Translations under genes and position numbers: made by a program | The notes under the pieces: generated by a model | Databases searched by the model: none | What the model was told of the DNA's origin: nothing | Seen by the model: only the letters and a program-made list of their open reading frames with translations | NCBI GenBank assembly: GCA_032191485.1 | Contig: JAVDOI010000043.1 | Span: forward strand, 717,078 to 781,077 | Origin: Leptoclinus maculatus | Lineage: Eukaryota > Chordata > Actinopteri > Perciformes > Stichaeidae | Direction of reading: 5' to 3' | DNA: 64,000 nucleotides | Part shown: piece by piece, positions 22,605-35,720 of the stretch | Numbering within the stretch: position 1 is the first letter of the stretch | How the letters are laid out: each line of letters begins with the position of its first letter

Positions 22605-24000
22605 TTGGTTTAATAAGGGCACTAAGTGATACAATATAGTTGTGAGACTGTTATTTGCACAGTGGGTGGGTCAACCTCTCTCTGAGAGGGAATCAGGTTC
22701 CAACATTTACACATGGGATTACAACCCGGAGGACAAAGTTGCAATTGTTTATATGTGTCGAGATCATTACAATTACTCTGATGTGACGTGGAAGCTGAGT
22801 AAGGATAATCATCATAAAAGGAAACTCCCCATCGATTGAGACAGGAACGTACTCTCAGAATTTGAAAGAACCCAAATGAAAGTGGATGAATGAGAAGACC
22901 TGTTTTTCTTCATTCAATTATCTCATTCTCCTCTCCATAATCAAATATATTTGCTCCCATTTCTCTCTTTGATATGTGCCATGTGACCCGTCCAGCGGCC
23001 TTGTTTTCTTGTTTGCTCAATCATCAGGCCCCCATCATCGTCTTGTGGAGCAGCCTACACACACCAAGCTTGTTTACACTTCACATTTTTGTAAGTTAAT
23101 TACATTCTTGTGGGTGAATCTGTACAATGGTTATTTTCATTTAGCCACAACAGAGGCTGAGCTGGTATTCAGTGCAGTGTCCTGCTTACTGAAGAAACCT
23201 TTGGCATTTAAAAAAAGCAAACTTGCAGATGTAATTTAATTATTAACTTCTCAGCTCAGGCAAATGTCTGCTGTCTGGGCAGTGTGAGAAAAAGTTCACC
23301 ACAGTCAGATACACACATCTAACTTGAGTTACCCGGTATAGTTTTTGACCACTAGTAGTGCTATCAAGCAGTAAACAAGGCAGTGCTTTACAAGGTAGTT
23401 CAGCAACTGTCCAGCTGTGGGAGGGCTGCGGTGGGCCTGGGTCCAGAAGGCTTCCTTTTTGCTGGATCATCCAGTGAATAGCTGTCAATTAAGTTATTTC
23501 AATTATCTGACTACAACCAATGAAAGTAAAACAATTCTTGTTTAGGCTACCTAATCGGTCAGATTGTTCACCTCTTTCAGTCAGTCTACAGCCGGTGTTT
23601 CAGTTTAACATGTGGCCGTGTTAACTGGTGTCTCTCAGCCACATGCTCTGTGGTCGCTCGTAGTTACGGCAGCTGTTGAAAGCACGAACGGAAAGAAAGA
23701 AAGCCTTGAATTTTCCTTTATTATTTCCTTTGTTTATTTTCTACGCCAACCATAAATAACTACAAGCATGCGAATGCATCTGATAGCTGCTTTTAATGTC
23801 TGTTACGTTTTTTTTTAATTATGGCAAAACAAAGATCAGCCCATCATTCTCAACCAAAGACTATCTATCGGTAATTTCTCCTCAACAAGTGTCAAGTAAT
23901 AACGACATGCTGTGTGAGTATCATGGCAGTTTTTGATAATGTCGCGAAATGCCATCCATTGGCTTCTTGCATAGGAAAAGGATTTTTTTTTTTGCCGTTC
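22605..24000. other. Unassigned intergenic DNA
   Basis: No gene or recognisable repeat seen. Confidence 0.4.
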
Positions 24001-24009
24001 AGCTAGGAA

Positions 24010-24270
24010 GAAAATACCAATGGAAAGTCAATAAGGATCCTTTTTTGTGGCGGACACAAACGGTCAGAGCAACGGACGTAGTATGAAATATCTAAAGAGA
24101 CCACTTCTGGCGGGCAGGAGGGGAAGTGGATGTGTCCAACAAACACAGGACTTCCACTGAACCGGTGTTTGTAATGATTTTCATTTTGTTGCATAAACGT
24201 AACTGTATGTAGTTATTTTAAGCCCAACCATGATGCTTTTTCTAAACCTAACTAGGCGGGGTAGTCTGAC
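24010..24270 (-). repeat. Dispersed repeat family G with a family A core, copy 1
   Basis: Shares ccaatggaaagtcaa and a ggcggacaca-type motif with 48300-48350. Its right part holds the reversed family A core (ttttgttgcataaacgtaac, agcccaaccatgatgctttt), matching 48535-48600. The whole block therefore recurs as a unit. Confidence 0.55.
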
Positions 24271-24536
24271 AGAAAAAGAAATGATGCCGAGCGGCACGAA
24301 AGGAATAAAAAATGTGTGATCCTGTACAGGAAAACAATAGATCGCAGTTTGTGTTGGTATGTGGCCCCTCGTCATCCCACCAATAACAAGTTGTATTGTT
24401 GAAAGACTCTTTTCAACTGTTATTCAGATAAAAACAGGAATCAGGGCATCAACCTGACTGAACTGACTTCCTACTTTCTTCTGTAAAAGACTATAATGAA
24501 ATAATTTGTGACTTTGTGGCCTATTTCAATACTATG

Positions 24537-25090
24537 GTGTTACGGCCATAGTGTGCCTAGGGGTACACTGGAAGTAACATAAAAGGTGATGGAAAACCTT
24601 GGCAAAAGTTGAACAAAAACCAAGAGGATAAGGCAGCGGCAATTAGACACATTTATTAACAGTATGGATGAACAGGGACAAAACCAACTAAATAAGGAAG
24701 CGTGGCTGTCAGGGTCTCTAAGGCCAACATAATAAACAAAAGCCCCATGCTACCTGGAAAAGAAAAGGTCAGCTGGCCTACGAGCAAACAAACACAATAC
24801 TGAACTCCCTAACTAGTCACAAAAACAGGAGAAAACTTTACAAAATAAAAGGCAGAGAACCCCTACAATGCTTCCATTAAGTTTGAACCCCAGGTATGGC
24901 AGCACAAATGCTCTTGGTAGCAGCACAGCAAAGCCACAGCGCCACAGGCCCAGAGTGAACAAACGGGGGCCGGGAAACACTGGATTCTGGGGTTGATATG
25001 CAGCTCCACTGATGAAATGAGGACTCTCAGGTGTGGATGCTTCAGTGATCGTCAAGGGGCGTGGCAGACCTGAAAGACAAACAGAGCTCT
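24537..25090 (-). repeat. Possible degraded solo LTR
   Basis: Begins TGTTACGGCC and has an AATAAA-type signal on the minus strand (from cacatttattaac near 24645). The right part resembles the right part of the young LTR in composition (caggtgtggatgcttcagtg, gggcgtggcagacc). I could not find a clean CA end or target duplication. Confidence 0.3.
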
Positions 25091-25119
25091 CCTCGAAAAA
25101 ATAGTTTTTTTGAGGGTAC

Positions 25120-27260
25120 ATTTTTGTGTGTTACTCATGCAATGTATGTGTCAGAACAATACAGGTACCATATCGTTTCTAAATAATACCCTTGAATTAT
25201 TAAGTTTAAAAGAGGTGTTGGAACACCAACTATACTCACATGATATCACCAAAAAAAAAACACTTGATACAACTTCATTCAAATTTCAAAATACACATGA
25301 TCAAGTATTGATTAATTAACTTTGACCCAGTTTGTACGTCTCATTTAGGCTCTCATGCTGATGGCTACATTCAATTCACAACAATGTTTACCTCTAAAAT
25401 ATAAATATAAGTCAAAACTTGGTAAACCAAGCAGGTTTTATGATATAACTGCTTTTTAAAAGACTTCAATATGACATTTTAAGATTGCTGGCCATGCTGT
25501 TTGTTGCCAGATGAGTGGAAATCCCCCTAAATAGAAATAACTTCAAACGGACTTTGAATTCCATGAGGAAAAAAAGGACAATAAAGTTTTGGCTTTAGCA
25601 CAGTCAGTTCCTGCTGTTATCTTCCAGTGTGAGTTAGCATTGATAAATCCCTCCCATCTTGGACAGCACCCAGTACAAACAAGCTGGTGTGTATATAAAT
25701 CCGACCCAGCAGGCGATCAACAGGTCGGATTTTCACTCTCCTGGTCTTGGCCTGCAGAATACCTACCAGAGCTATTTAAGGTAACTTTAGACTGAGGGGA
25801 TGCATCACATGCAATAATATTAGCTGATATACAAGCACCACTGTTTAATGAATGGAAAATAAATACTGTATGGAAATAAACTCAAAAACAGTAGCTGTAA
25901 CGTGAATGTATCTCTCCTATATACATTGGCCAGGTAAGCATTATTAAGTCATATGGATTAAAACCTGTGTTGCTCATATTGACCAGTCATGTTAATACAC
26001 CCCAGGAGTTTAGAAATACAGTGGCTTCAACACAATGCTCTGCCAGCTAACCATGTAAATGCATATACTACCCCTGCATGCAGTTAATGTTACACCCATT
26101 ATTAACCAGTGTGTCACTGCCAAAACACACTGTGAGGGAATGCAAAAGTTATTCCATGCAATTGCAAAAGTAGTTCAGGAAGAAAATTCCCTCTGTGACT
26201 ATTTGGGGGCTCCGTAGGGGGCCATATGTACAGGAAACCTTTGAACATCTGGTTTTACGGAAGACACACAAGGCACTGACAATGGCTCCAATCCCTTTCG
26301 TTAAAAAGGGAACTAATTAATAAAAAACTAATTAAGAGTTCATTAGTTTTTATATATGTATTTCTTTATTAGACATTTAATGATCAGTGAGGTAAATATT
26401 GTAGAGAGTCATGACCCCCCATTCAGACCTAGTTTAAACTAGATCTCTGATCCAAAGTGGAAACAAACAATCGGGTAAAACGGATGAAAGAATTTAACTC
26501 TACAACCACAACACTCTCTTGACCAGTCATCATTATGTGGTTTTGGAGTCTCCTTATCTTCTCTGATATTTTGATTGTTGTAGGATTAGGCGCTTGCATT
26601 AACTTTCACATGGACCTGCTGATTATCTCTTCCTTTTTTATCGTTGGAGTTTTGGCCCTCCTCCCCAGTAATCATAGGAAAGCAGGAGGAAGAACTCATT
26701 TCAGCACAATGCTGTGATGAAGCCATAACAGCAGGAAATGCCATCCCCCTCCCTCTTCTCCCTGTCTCCTAAAAGCAGCTCAAAGAGCCAAACCATTACG
26801 TAAGGGTTTTTTCTGTACACAGTTAAACACCATCCCAGTGTACTTTTTTATATTGAGTCCCTGAAAAGTTTTTGGTTTTGTCATTAAACTGTCTGTTTCC
26901 AAGATCTTGCATTAGGTAGTAGGAGGAGACTGGTTACAACATGAGTTGGTGGTAATGTTGTGGTCACTGACTTTTTTGATTCATTCATCGTACTTGAATC
27001 CCATGTACAAGTGAAACAAGTCTGTGGAAAGGAACAGAGAAATAAACTTTGTATTCAAAGGTTCTTTGTGTGTTCTCTGATCAGGGTTACAGAGCCAACA
27101 ATTGGGAATCCCCCATTCTGAGACGTTGGAAGCTTTATGCTGGTGAAATTTCCTTTCACACAGCCAGCTGGGCACTGCTGCCATCAGTGCATTTTTTTCA
27201 TATGCGAAAGCTGACAAAGGCTTATTGTAAAGAGAGCTTCAGTAATGCAGCACACATGGC
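25120..27260. other. Unassigned intergenic DNA
   Basis: Includes short A/T-rich stretches but no gene or named repeat. Confidence 0.4.
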
Positions 27261-27269
27261 TTTTGTGTA

Positions 27270-27314
27270 TGTGTAGGGTATGTGTGACACTAAGTGTCAC
27301 ACATACCCTACACA
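27270..27314. repeat. 45-bp perfect palindrome (22-bp arms, 1-base centre)
   Basis: The left arm 27270-27291 (tgtgtagggtatgtgtgaca, ct) is the exact reverse complement of 27293-27314 around a single A. It could form a hairpin in RNA or a cruciform in DNA. Confidence 0.95.
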
Positions 27315-27639
27315 AAGTAAAACGGTCACTCTTTTTCTCTTTCTCATGTGACAGGTTTTGTGTTAACTATTGTGATTGTGAAAGAGTAATACATAGACGG
27401 ACAGAAGAGTGGGTATATCATTCTGCCTCAGTCTAATTGGTCTGAGGCATCAGTAAAACAACAGCATCAGACATTCCAGCAAATGGCAAATAGAGTGCAT
27501 ATGTTTATGCTCAAATGATTAAGCCCTCTAGCTCCGTCTGTAGCGAAAATGCGGGACTTTGAGATGGGAGATAGCTGTATGATTCCCTTTTCCTCTTAAC
27601 CATGGCCACAATTGTTTCTTAACACAAAACAAACCTTAA

Positions 27640-28030
27640 AGGGGTAGTTCTGGTGTTTTGAAGCCGGGTTGTATGAGGTACTCCTCCTACAGCATATGAC
27701 CTACAGTAGATGGCAGTCGGCACGCCCCCAGTTTGGCACAGAGCAGCACAGAGAGGGCCACCTAAAGAATCTATAGAAGTTTAAGTTTTGTCAAGGCAGC
27801 CTTGTGGCTTTGAAGAGAACATCGATAAGTTTCACTTTCAGTTCAGTTTACCTTCAGAAAGGGTTGTCTGATGGCAAGACAAAGCAGTGGAAATATTGCC
27901 AGGACATAGCTGAACGACAGTCTGTGTAGAGAGAAGTAGAGTCATTTTGTCATGGACTTCCATATAATCTGACTTCTTTTTGCAACCACAGCACCTCGCC
28001 TCCTGCTGGCCAGCAGAGTAACTCATACTT
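27640..28030 (+). repeat. Dispersed repeat related to family E
   Basis: Opens ttaaaggggtagttctggtg, with gttgtatgaggtactcctcc and ggcacgcccccagtttgg. The cccagtttgg word is shared with 14920-14930. The 27930-28020 part (agtagagtcattttgtcatg, cctcctgctggcc) resembles, in reverse, the family C region at 2885-2945. Confidence 0.45.
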
Positions 28031-28404
28031 TAGCACTAAAAATGACAGTTTGAGTTTGATCTTGTTATGTTCCTGCTAAGACAATAATACAATTAAGAGC
28101 AATGACAAAAACAATGTGAAAGCTAATAAATGACACTTTACTATACTGCATCAATTATATCATTGGAATAATATGGACACTCAGTGCTTATGCTCTGCAG
28201 GGAGCAATGATGATGGAAAGGTCCCAGCATGTTTGGAGTCACACAATGAGGAAAGGTAGTATGAAGTTAAAGTTGTTTTTGGCAATCTGAGTTCTGATTT
28301 TAGTGCAGCATTACTCAGGTAGCAATTTATCGATAACTTCAGAAAGTTCAAACTAAATATAGGCGGGAAATGCTCAGCACTTACGTTTGACATTTTGGAA
28401 AGTA

Positions 28405-28545
28405 ACCTTATTTGATTTCTTGCCTAGAATAAGATGAGAAGATTGAGACCACTTTTCTGTATGTTAAATATGAGGCTAGCAGCTGGTTAGCTTAGCTTAA
28501 AGACTTAAAACAGGCAAAGGTAGAAAATGTCAGTCTGTACTGAAA
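28405..28545 (-). repeat. Dispersed repeat family B, copy 2
   Basis: gctagcagctggttagctta, then cttaaagacttaaaacaggc, is the reverse of the 2235-2290 sequence and similar to 35110-35165. Confidence 0.5.
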
Positions 28546-28959
28546 TAGCGAGTCGGCCTAAAGGGTGAGACCAGACACACACTTCAGATTATTAAATCCC
28601 TTTAGCCTTCTGCAGGCAGCAGGGCAGATATAAGTGACATCTAAAGCCTTGAATTTGAAATGCAGCACCGACGCACTGCACCATTATGTGCAAAGATTTA
28701 CAAACAGATGCTGCAAATAACCATAAAACGTCTCAAAATAGTCAGATATAACACAGTATTGTACCAGCTTTGTGTTGAGAATGATGTAGGATAAGGAGGT
28801 TCTGGGAATGCGGTCTGATTAGAACAATCTTAAGAAAATCAAAAGCTTCCTCTACATTCGTGTCCTCAGGGTCTGCTGTTCCCACCGATGCTTTCTCCGA
28901 AAACATCGGGTTACTGGGGGCAACAGCTGTGTGCATGATAACGTTCTTTCCAAGTTGTC

Positions 28960-29080
28960 TGGCAAAAAGGTCCGGCCATAAGATCTCTTGCAGTGATCAG
29001 GCTGAGTATGTTGATTCAATTCCAAAGTTGGCAAGCAACCAGTGAAGAGCAGCATGGATTGGAGTAATAGGGTTTCATGT
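28960..29080 (+). repeat. Dispersed repeat family H fragment
   Basis: ccagtgaagagcagcatgga, ttggagtaat parallels ctagtgaagggcagcaagga, ttggtgtgat at 57475-57505, so both are copies of one family. Confidence 0.5.
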
Positions 29081-29207
29081 CTTAGACCAGTGTTTTTCAA
29101 CCTTTTCTGAGCCGCGGCACATTTTTTACATTAAAAAGATCCCGCGGCACACCAACAACTAAAAACGTTACAAAATGACACCTTTTAGCATAATACAGCA
29201 TATATGC

Positions 29208-29940
29208 CAGGGGTGTCAAACTCAATCCCAGGGAGGGACAAAATAAAAAATTGGGACTACGTTGAGGGCCAAATAGAGTCACCATTTAACTTAATAAACA
29301 GGATAGAAGGGATATTGGACAAAGTGCAAAAAGAATACATGTTTAGATAGGCTACATTACTTTATGCATATGTGCCAGAGCCAGATGTTTGGCATCTTTT
29401 CTTGGCTGCCAGTTCATTCATATCTGGGGTTAGGTTCTGTGGAAACCCTCAAGATGGAGTGAAGGTGTGCATCAGTGAGACGACTCCTGTGTGGGTCTGT
29501 GTTCATCTTCATCACAGAGAAAAGCTGCTCACACAGGTATGTGCTTCCAAACATGCAGAGCGTTTGAGCAGCATGTAGGCGGAGTTAAGGCATCGTTTCG
29601 GGGGTGAAGCTTGGAAACTGTGCAGCGCCCTCAGAGTCATACTTTGCCTTGAGAGTCATTACACTCCGTGCCAAGTGCACCCAGTTTATCAGCTAAATGC
29701 GCAGTCGGGAACACAGCGGTGGAGACTTTTACTGCATCACACATGTCTGTGATCATACGTCCCCCTGAAGCTGGAGGTTTAGCGCAGTGAGATGCTTCGT
29801 TATGTTGCACAAAAAGCCAGCTCACATCGCCACTTTTCGTCCCGGAGCTCTGTGGTGTGGCGGGCCGGTTATGATAAACATCTGATATTTTCTGGCGGGC
29901 CGGATATATGCTGACAATTTAATGACAAGTCTCTAAATGT
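29208..29940 (-). mobile_element. Second hAT-like fragment nested in 29088-30297
   Basis: Starts CAGGGGTGTCAAACTCAATC, a common hAT-type terminus. It contains a transposase remnant on the minus strand and ends in ggcgggccggttatg, gcgggccggatat motifs. No matching right terminal repeat is visible, so the right end seems lost. Confidence 0.6.
29372..29580 (-). pseudogene. hAT transposase C-terminal fragment, frameshifted
   Basis: On the minus strand the translation runs FGSTYLCEQLFSVMKMNTDP, HRSRLTDAHLHSILRVSTEP. This is the C-terminal pattern of the vertebrate hAT group that includes the transposase-derived GTF2IRD2 tail (YxCExLFSxMxxxKxxxRSRLTDxHL). The frame shifts near 29420-29430. The continuation DMNELAAKKRCQ appears in another frame, so it is broken. 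Confidence 0.75.
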
Positions 29941-30299
29941 GTTGATCCTGACTAGGCTTTTCATCTGGGTTATTTTGCTCAGGGCCCAGTTCAGAGTCTG
30001 CATTTTGCCTTTTCAAATATTTCTCCATCGCTGTTCGTCTTGTCACCGCAACCTCTCCCGCGCGTCATTTCATTCTACTGTTTTAAATTAACAAGGTCAT
30101 TATTGCGCTACCTACTGCCACCCACTGGCATGGAAGAGTATTTATTACTTAGCCAGCCACTATGTTGCAGCTCAGACGCTCAACAATGGCAAAGTATTTG
30201 CAACTAAATAATATTTTTTTGGACATTTTCCCACGGCACACCTGACGATCTCTCACGGCACACTGGTGTGCCGCGGCACAGCGGTTGAAAATCACTGTG

Positions 30300-30780
30300 T
30301 AACTTAGAGAGTGTGAACAGACTGTCAGCAGAGTTCTGCAGTGACTGCAGACTGGAGATATGTCTCTTGCTGAGTCATGAATAGAGAGTTAGGGTTCGGG
30401 GAGTTACACTAGAAAATACCATCATGAATAAAAGGCTCCATGGCTGCAGATCAATGAACTCGCTGATACTTGCTGATACACCTCACAAAATATGATCATA
30501 ATTAGGCTGTGCATTGGTGAGCAATGGCTTTACAGATTTAAAGTGACGTACATTTGGTAGCCATGGCTAAAAATGGCTTTAAAGCCACGTTGAGCTTTCT
30601 CTGTCGTCTAGTGGGTAGCAAGACTCAAAAACAACTTCTATTAATCTTCATATTAATCTAACACGCTGTCATCCCAACTCGTCTCATACTGGCGCTTTGT
30701 CAGATTCCTTGGTGTCATCTCACACACTGGGTAGCCCAGCGGACGGTCGCAGTAAACACTTAGGTACACTAAAGTGACAT
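30300..30780. other. Unassigned intergenic DNA
   Basis: No gene or repeat recognised. Confidence 0.4.
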
Positions 30781-30794
30781 TGTGAATTAAAAAA

Positions 30795-30875
30795 AAAACA
30801 CCTGCTTAGGTTTGGGCAACAGAACCACTTAGTTAGGTTGAGGTTTTGAGAAAGTGTGAGTCACCACGACAATCA
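30795..30875 (+). repeat. Dispersed repeat family A, short copy 3
   Basis: gcaacagaaccacttagtta with ggttgaggttttgagaaa is a diverged copy of the 1080/5010 core. Confidence 0.5.
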
Positions 30876-30879
30876 GAGA

Positions 30880-33160
30880 TCCTTGAGCATGCCAGAACCA
30901 GACACCCCAAATATAATGCAGTTTGCTGCAGCAGAATGCGAGATTAGCTGTGGACAGCCATAGAGGTGCACACTTTGTACACAACCAACCACATGATCCT
31001 CCTGCCGGAGATAATAAAATAGGGAGAAGAGGAAGCATGAAGTAGGGAAGATAAACAGAATACACTCCAAGATTGACTGCAGAGACACACTTAAGCACCA
31101 CAATTAGTGTAAATCCGTTATACCGTATGACGCGGAGTAGCCAAGTTTCAATCCCTGAACTCCAGTTATCCAAATTGGACAGTGACCTTTTGACCCACAG
31201 CCAACCAACATATGGAAGTGGCTGTTCTTTTTTAAATACAGCACTGGGTGTAAACGCAAATGTAGGTCTGGAATATAGCAACCCATCCTCTCAAAGTGGT
31301 GTTTTCTTTACTCCCACGTTGAAGCGTTTGTCGTGCCTCTGACATTACGTAATACCTGCGAAGTGAACCATTGAAGCACAACATCCCACGTCTTAAAGAT
31401 TATTCCACCCTGTGAGACACTGGGCTGCATCCCCTCTACATAGTTAAGGCTTTTTATGATTACCCATGGTATGGATTGCGAGATACCTTTCATGTCACGA
31501 CAGTGTGTTTCATGCTCTTTTACAATGAGTCATGTTGGCTGCAAACTGTGTCCAGATGCAAGCAACTGGTTCAACAGCCTCAACTGTTGCCTCAACCGTA
31601 GTTTGATTTGAAGCAAGAGTCCAGAACATGCAGCATATAACGCATTAACAGAACCTCATGGTTTAAAGTGTGTAATGCTTCAGATTTGCATAACTATCAA
31701 CTTTAAACATGCCAGCACACAAGAGTGGTTGTCTAATCCCCCCTTACCCCCCCCCCCGACCCATCCATAGTGTGAAACATGCATTGTACTTGACATACAG
31801 ACTATAAACCAAACTGTAAGCCTGATGAGCAAAATATATTCCCAGATGTGAAGCAAGCCAACTCATTTATCCAAATCATGGAAATTATAACTTCTCAAGG
31901 TAAATACCACTTAAGGACCAGTGTTGGAAAAGGCGACGGTACAGTGAGTCAGCCCTCAAACATCTGAGACTCTGAAGTGCCTTTTCAGGACAACTGAGGA
32001 CTGTGAGACAGAGTTCGACCATGTTTCCATCCCAACTCTGAAAGCGTATTCCCCACTATGAATATGTACGTATGTAATTTATTGTGGAGTAGCCATGGCT
32101 ACTGGCTACAGCATTAATAGATTCCAGCTGTCAATTAAAGACACCCATTGAGAGTTCAATGGTGGGCATTGTTCAGCCGGATTGGTGAGTCAGAGAAGCT
32201 CCGTGGGCGGGGGGGGGGGGGGGGGGCTGTGCGGCTGCACTTGGCAGAGCAAGAGGGAGATGTGATACACCAGAAGCAAGTTACAGCAACGGTTAAGTGT
32301 TGGAAAGACATTCAGTCCCTGCCTCTTTGTGGGGACGAGTGGGAGCCAAAGAAACTGCAGCTACTTTCTTTGTAGAATAGACATTTGCAGAACCATAAAT
32401 CACATTTTCCCCTCAATGAAAACTACTGATAACAGTAACTCCTCAGAACAAAAGTAGTTCACAAGATAATTTAGAGGGATTCGTTCTTGATGACGAAGTT
32501 ACCTCCCAGTGCGATTGAGTGGGTGGTGTGGGAAGAAGGTGTGGTCACTTACTCCATCGTTTTCATGTAAGAAGAGGTGTAACAGAGGCCTGAGGTTGGC
32601 CATGGGGAAACACAGAGAGGAATATTCCAGATTGGCTTTCCAAACCGGGTATGGAAATATGTGTGCATCACGTGAGTGGCCATGTCAGTGAGCTCTCTTG
32701 TTCAAGGCAGTTTGTTAAAAAAATGTTGTGGAGCCATTTTAACGCATTTCAAAGAGAAATAACTGAGTAATGAAACTTGGACAGAGTTGACTTGTTCCTT
32801 CGCATTTAGCGGCTTGCATTTTCTAAAGCATTAGTGTTGCTCTGATCCAAATAAAAGCCCAGACAAGAGGCACATAGAGGTTTAGTCTTCTAGTGTAGTT
32901 AGATAATGGCTTTGCTTACATGCTAAAATTGTAAATGTTTAAATTCTGTGTCGAAAATCAACCACACTAAAATGTCCGTAAAACACAAGAATTTGTCACA
33001 TACTGTCTATATGGACAGTAACACACACATTGTTAGAAGAGAGAGGGAAAAGTCAAGTTTCTGCGACAGATCAGTGTCTTGAGTAATGAAAGCTTATTAG
33101 CGCTCTAATCATTCCTGTGAACATACCTACTAAACACACTGGTAAGTACTTTTGTAACAT
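30880..33160. other. Unassigned intergenic DNA with a poly-G run
   Basis: Contains an 18-base G run at 32209-32226 and an 11-base C run near 31748. No coding gene seen. Short open frames here have no recognisable content. Confidence 0.4.
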
Positions 33161-33164
33161 CATT

Positions 33165-33320
33165 GAGGGAACATTAGCATGCTGACGTTAGCATCTAGCT
33201 CTTAGCAGTGCCAGAGCTGCTAGCATGACCAGTGGTCCACAAAGTGTGCCTCAAGGAGGAGCCAGGGGTGCTGCAAGATTTATCATATTGGAATGTTCCA
33301 CTAAGTAAGAGTGTGAAATG
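33165..33320 (-). repeat. Dispersed repeat family F, copy 2
   Basis: gaacattagcatgctgacgt, tagcatctagctcttagcag resembles the reverse of 15600-15710. Confidence 0.35.
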
Positions 33321-33329
33321 CTCACATTT

Positions 33330-35090
33330 AGACCATAATACATCAGGATTTACAAAATTGGCGTTCAACTAGGCTCTCAAATGACAATATATTAGCACAA
33401 TGTAGAGGATGAAAATATTCTGTATTGCAAATCTCGGTAAAATATGGAAGTTAGCATCGCACTGGTTCCCTCTACAAAGAGCCAATAAGATTCTTTCATT
33501 GGATTTTGGCTTATTGCGGATAATAAGCTCTGGCAAACACAGGTTTGTGATTTAAACGTTTGCTTCAGCAAGATATCTTCAGAAATGAATTTTTAGCAGT
33601 GAGAAGGGGTTGCTAAGATCTCTTAAGTTTGTGTTTACCACAGACCTCATCTCAGGCATCAAACCATAAACCCATTCAAAAAGCATATACTGACTTTGAA
33701 ACAAGAGCAACCGAAAGTTAAAAAATGCTGACTCATTTCAAGGTTTTAGGACACATTCTTGCAGCACTCATTGTTCATTTACTGTGTGTTTTTATCTAGG
33801 TTATCACTTAACAACTTGTTTGAATGCATAACAAAAGAAAAGGTCAAGCAGGACACTTAAGTAACTCGACAGAAATGCTTCACTGTCTTTTTCAGGGTGA
33901 ATCTGTGCATGAATGCGGCAGGCCAGATGACCCAGGCATGAAGCTGAAAGGCCACTTCAGTGTAATGTCCACCAGTGTGCAGCACTGGATTGCTTGATGT
34001 GATTCCAAAATGTCATAATTTAATCCCGATAGGGGAATCAAAGGAAAGTGGATCACTGGAGGATGGTACGCAGCTGGGCTCCTCATGTGTGCAACACATT
34101 TTATAACTCTTTGTGAGCCGAACACATTTTTTTCTTTGTCTTTTCCCCTCTTGGCCAGCTGTTGGGCCTGTCTGCTTCCTATTTATCTGTTGTCTTTCAA
34201 AATTCCTCCATTTCTTAGTGACTCCAGAGGGTGTCAAAATATTGGCAAATATAATTTGTCTGTTCCAATCACATTAGGCAAGGCTCAAGTAACCCACATG
34301 TCTTTGAATATTTTAGTTCTCAGTAGTGAGTTATTTGTTTTCCTTCTAACACTCTCTCGTTATGACTGAAACTGAATCCGTGGTTTAATTCAGTTCACGA
34401 ATGCTCGGTGCAGATAATAGATCCAAAAAAGATCCACGTTTTTACAATTATGGTTGCCATTGTTTATTTCACCAACAAAACATGCCTAAATAAAATACAT
34501 TAAAGCCCCCAAAACAGAGGTAGGTGGGAGCCTCCCACTGTGCAGACGTAGCTAAACAAAAGACCGTTTTGTGCCTCTCGCCTACCTTAGTAATGATTAC
34601 ATGTTTATCTATAACTTCCTCAGATGTTGAAATGCTGAGCTTTGAAGCTTGAGATGACGAAGCAGAAAAAAGGACAAGCCTCTCCGCCTCTCCGCCTCTC
34701 CGCCTCTCCTCTCACTGCTGACCTGGAGTTATAGAAATAATGGAGACCAAGCTCAGCAGGATGTGAGATTAAACAGATGCACAATTTGATGAGTACATCT
34801 ACAGCAGACTGTTTTTTGGCAGCTTTAAGGGGCCGGGTTCATCCCTGTAGAGGAAATGGTCTGTATAAATAGTTTAAAGTCGTGTTTCCGTCCCTTAGCA
34901 ACGCCTCACAGACACAGAACACACACTGACAAACACGTAGAATGCAAGAAGCTAAACTATAAACATGCGCCAACACAGTGAGTTTCAGACTTATGATTCT
35001 ACTGCTATACTTGTGACGACCATGACTGACCTTGAAGAGCTGACATTTTTGGGAAATACACTTAATTGCCTTCTTGCTGAGGTCAAATAA
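33330..35090. other. Unassigned intergenic DNA
   Basis: Only a small tandem repeat (tctccgcc units, 34680-34710) stands out. Confidence 0.4.
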
Positions 35091-35094
35091 ACAA

Positions 35095-35195
35095 TACATA
35101 TGGATCCACCACCAGCAGCTGGTTAGCGTAGCTCAGCACAAGACTGGAAATGGGGAAACAGCTTCTCTACGTCCAAAGGTAACAAACTGAAATGA
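35095..35195 (-). repeat. Dispersed repeat family B, copy 3
   Basis: gcagctggttagcgtagctc and ggggaaacagcttctctacg match the reverse of 2235-2275. Confidence 0.5.
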
Positions 35196-35369
35196 AATCT
35201 GCTTAATCTGCATGGACGTGAAGTGTGAGTTTAAAATATTTCAAGACTCAATACGTCATTGTTTTACAGTTACCCATTGCCTCACATTTCACACCGTAGT
35301 TGACTGCACATTGGGATGTAATATTCAGATCACCACACACAAACCTGGTTAACGTGAAACGGTCGCATG

Positions 35370-35720
35370 TGGTTAAAAGTTTGAAACGGTAGCGGTTAGG
35401 TTTAGACAACAAAACCCCTCATGGCTGGCTGAAAATAAGTTATTTGTAACGTCACTTACGCTATGGGCGAAACGTCATGTGACTCAGTGACTAAGCTTTT
35501 AGGTTCACACGGGTCACCAATGCTGGCTTCCTTAGTACAAGTCCTGTGTTTGTTTGACCTATTCACCAACCCCTCACTCTCCGTTTGTGGCAGACTTCTC
35601 GCTCTTAAATACGACGTCTGATGCTCTGAGCGTCTAGTAATGACGCAGATGTGTTAACATTCATACTGGCGCTAAAGCGTGCCTTGGACGTCGAGGACCA
35701 CTGCCCAAACGTCGGTATTT
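35370..35720 (+). repeat. Dispersed repeat family A, copy 4
   Basis: ggtttagacaacaaaacccc, a catggctgg word, and the tail caagtcctgtgtttgtttga, cc, shared with 5160-5185. Confidence 0.55.

Larger units (their letters stand above)
29088..30297. mobile_element. hAT-like element of a second family, carrying another hAT fragment
   Basis: The left end CAGTGTTTTTCAACC with a nearby GCCGCGGCACA is matched in reverse at the right end (tgtgccgcggcacagcgg, ttgaaaatcactg at 30267-30297). The flanks tcttagac and acttagag would need slightly different ends and match only loosely, so the target duplication is unproven. The host sequence (29088-29207 and about 29945-30297) is split by a fragment starting at 29208. 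Confidence 0.7.

Noticed and set aside
34839..35099. Short minus-strand cysteine-containing frame
   Set aside because: Overlaps the edge of dispersed repeat family B and lacks motif or splice evidence.
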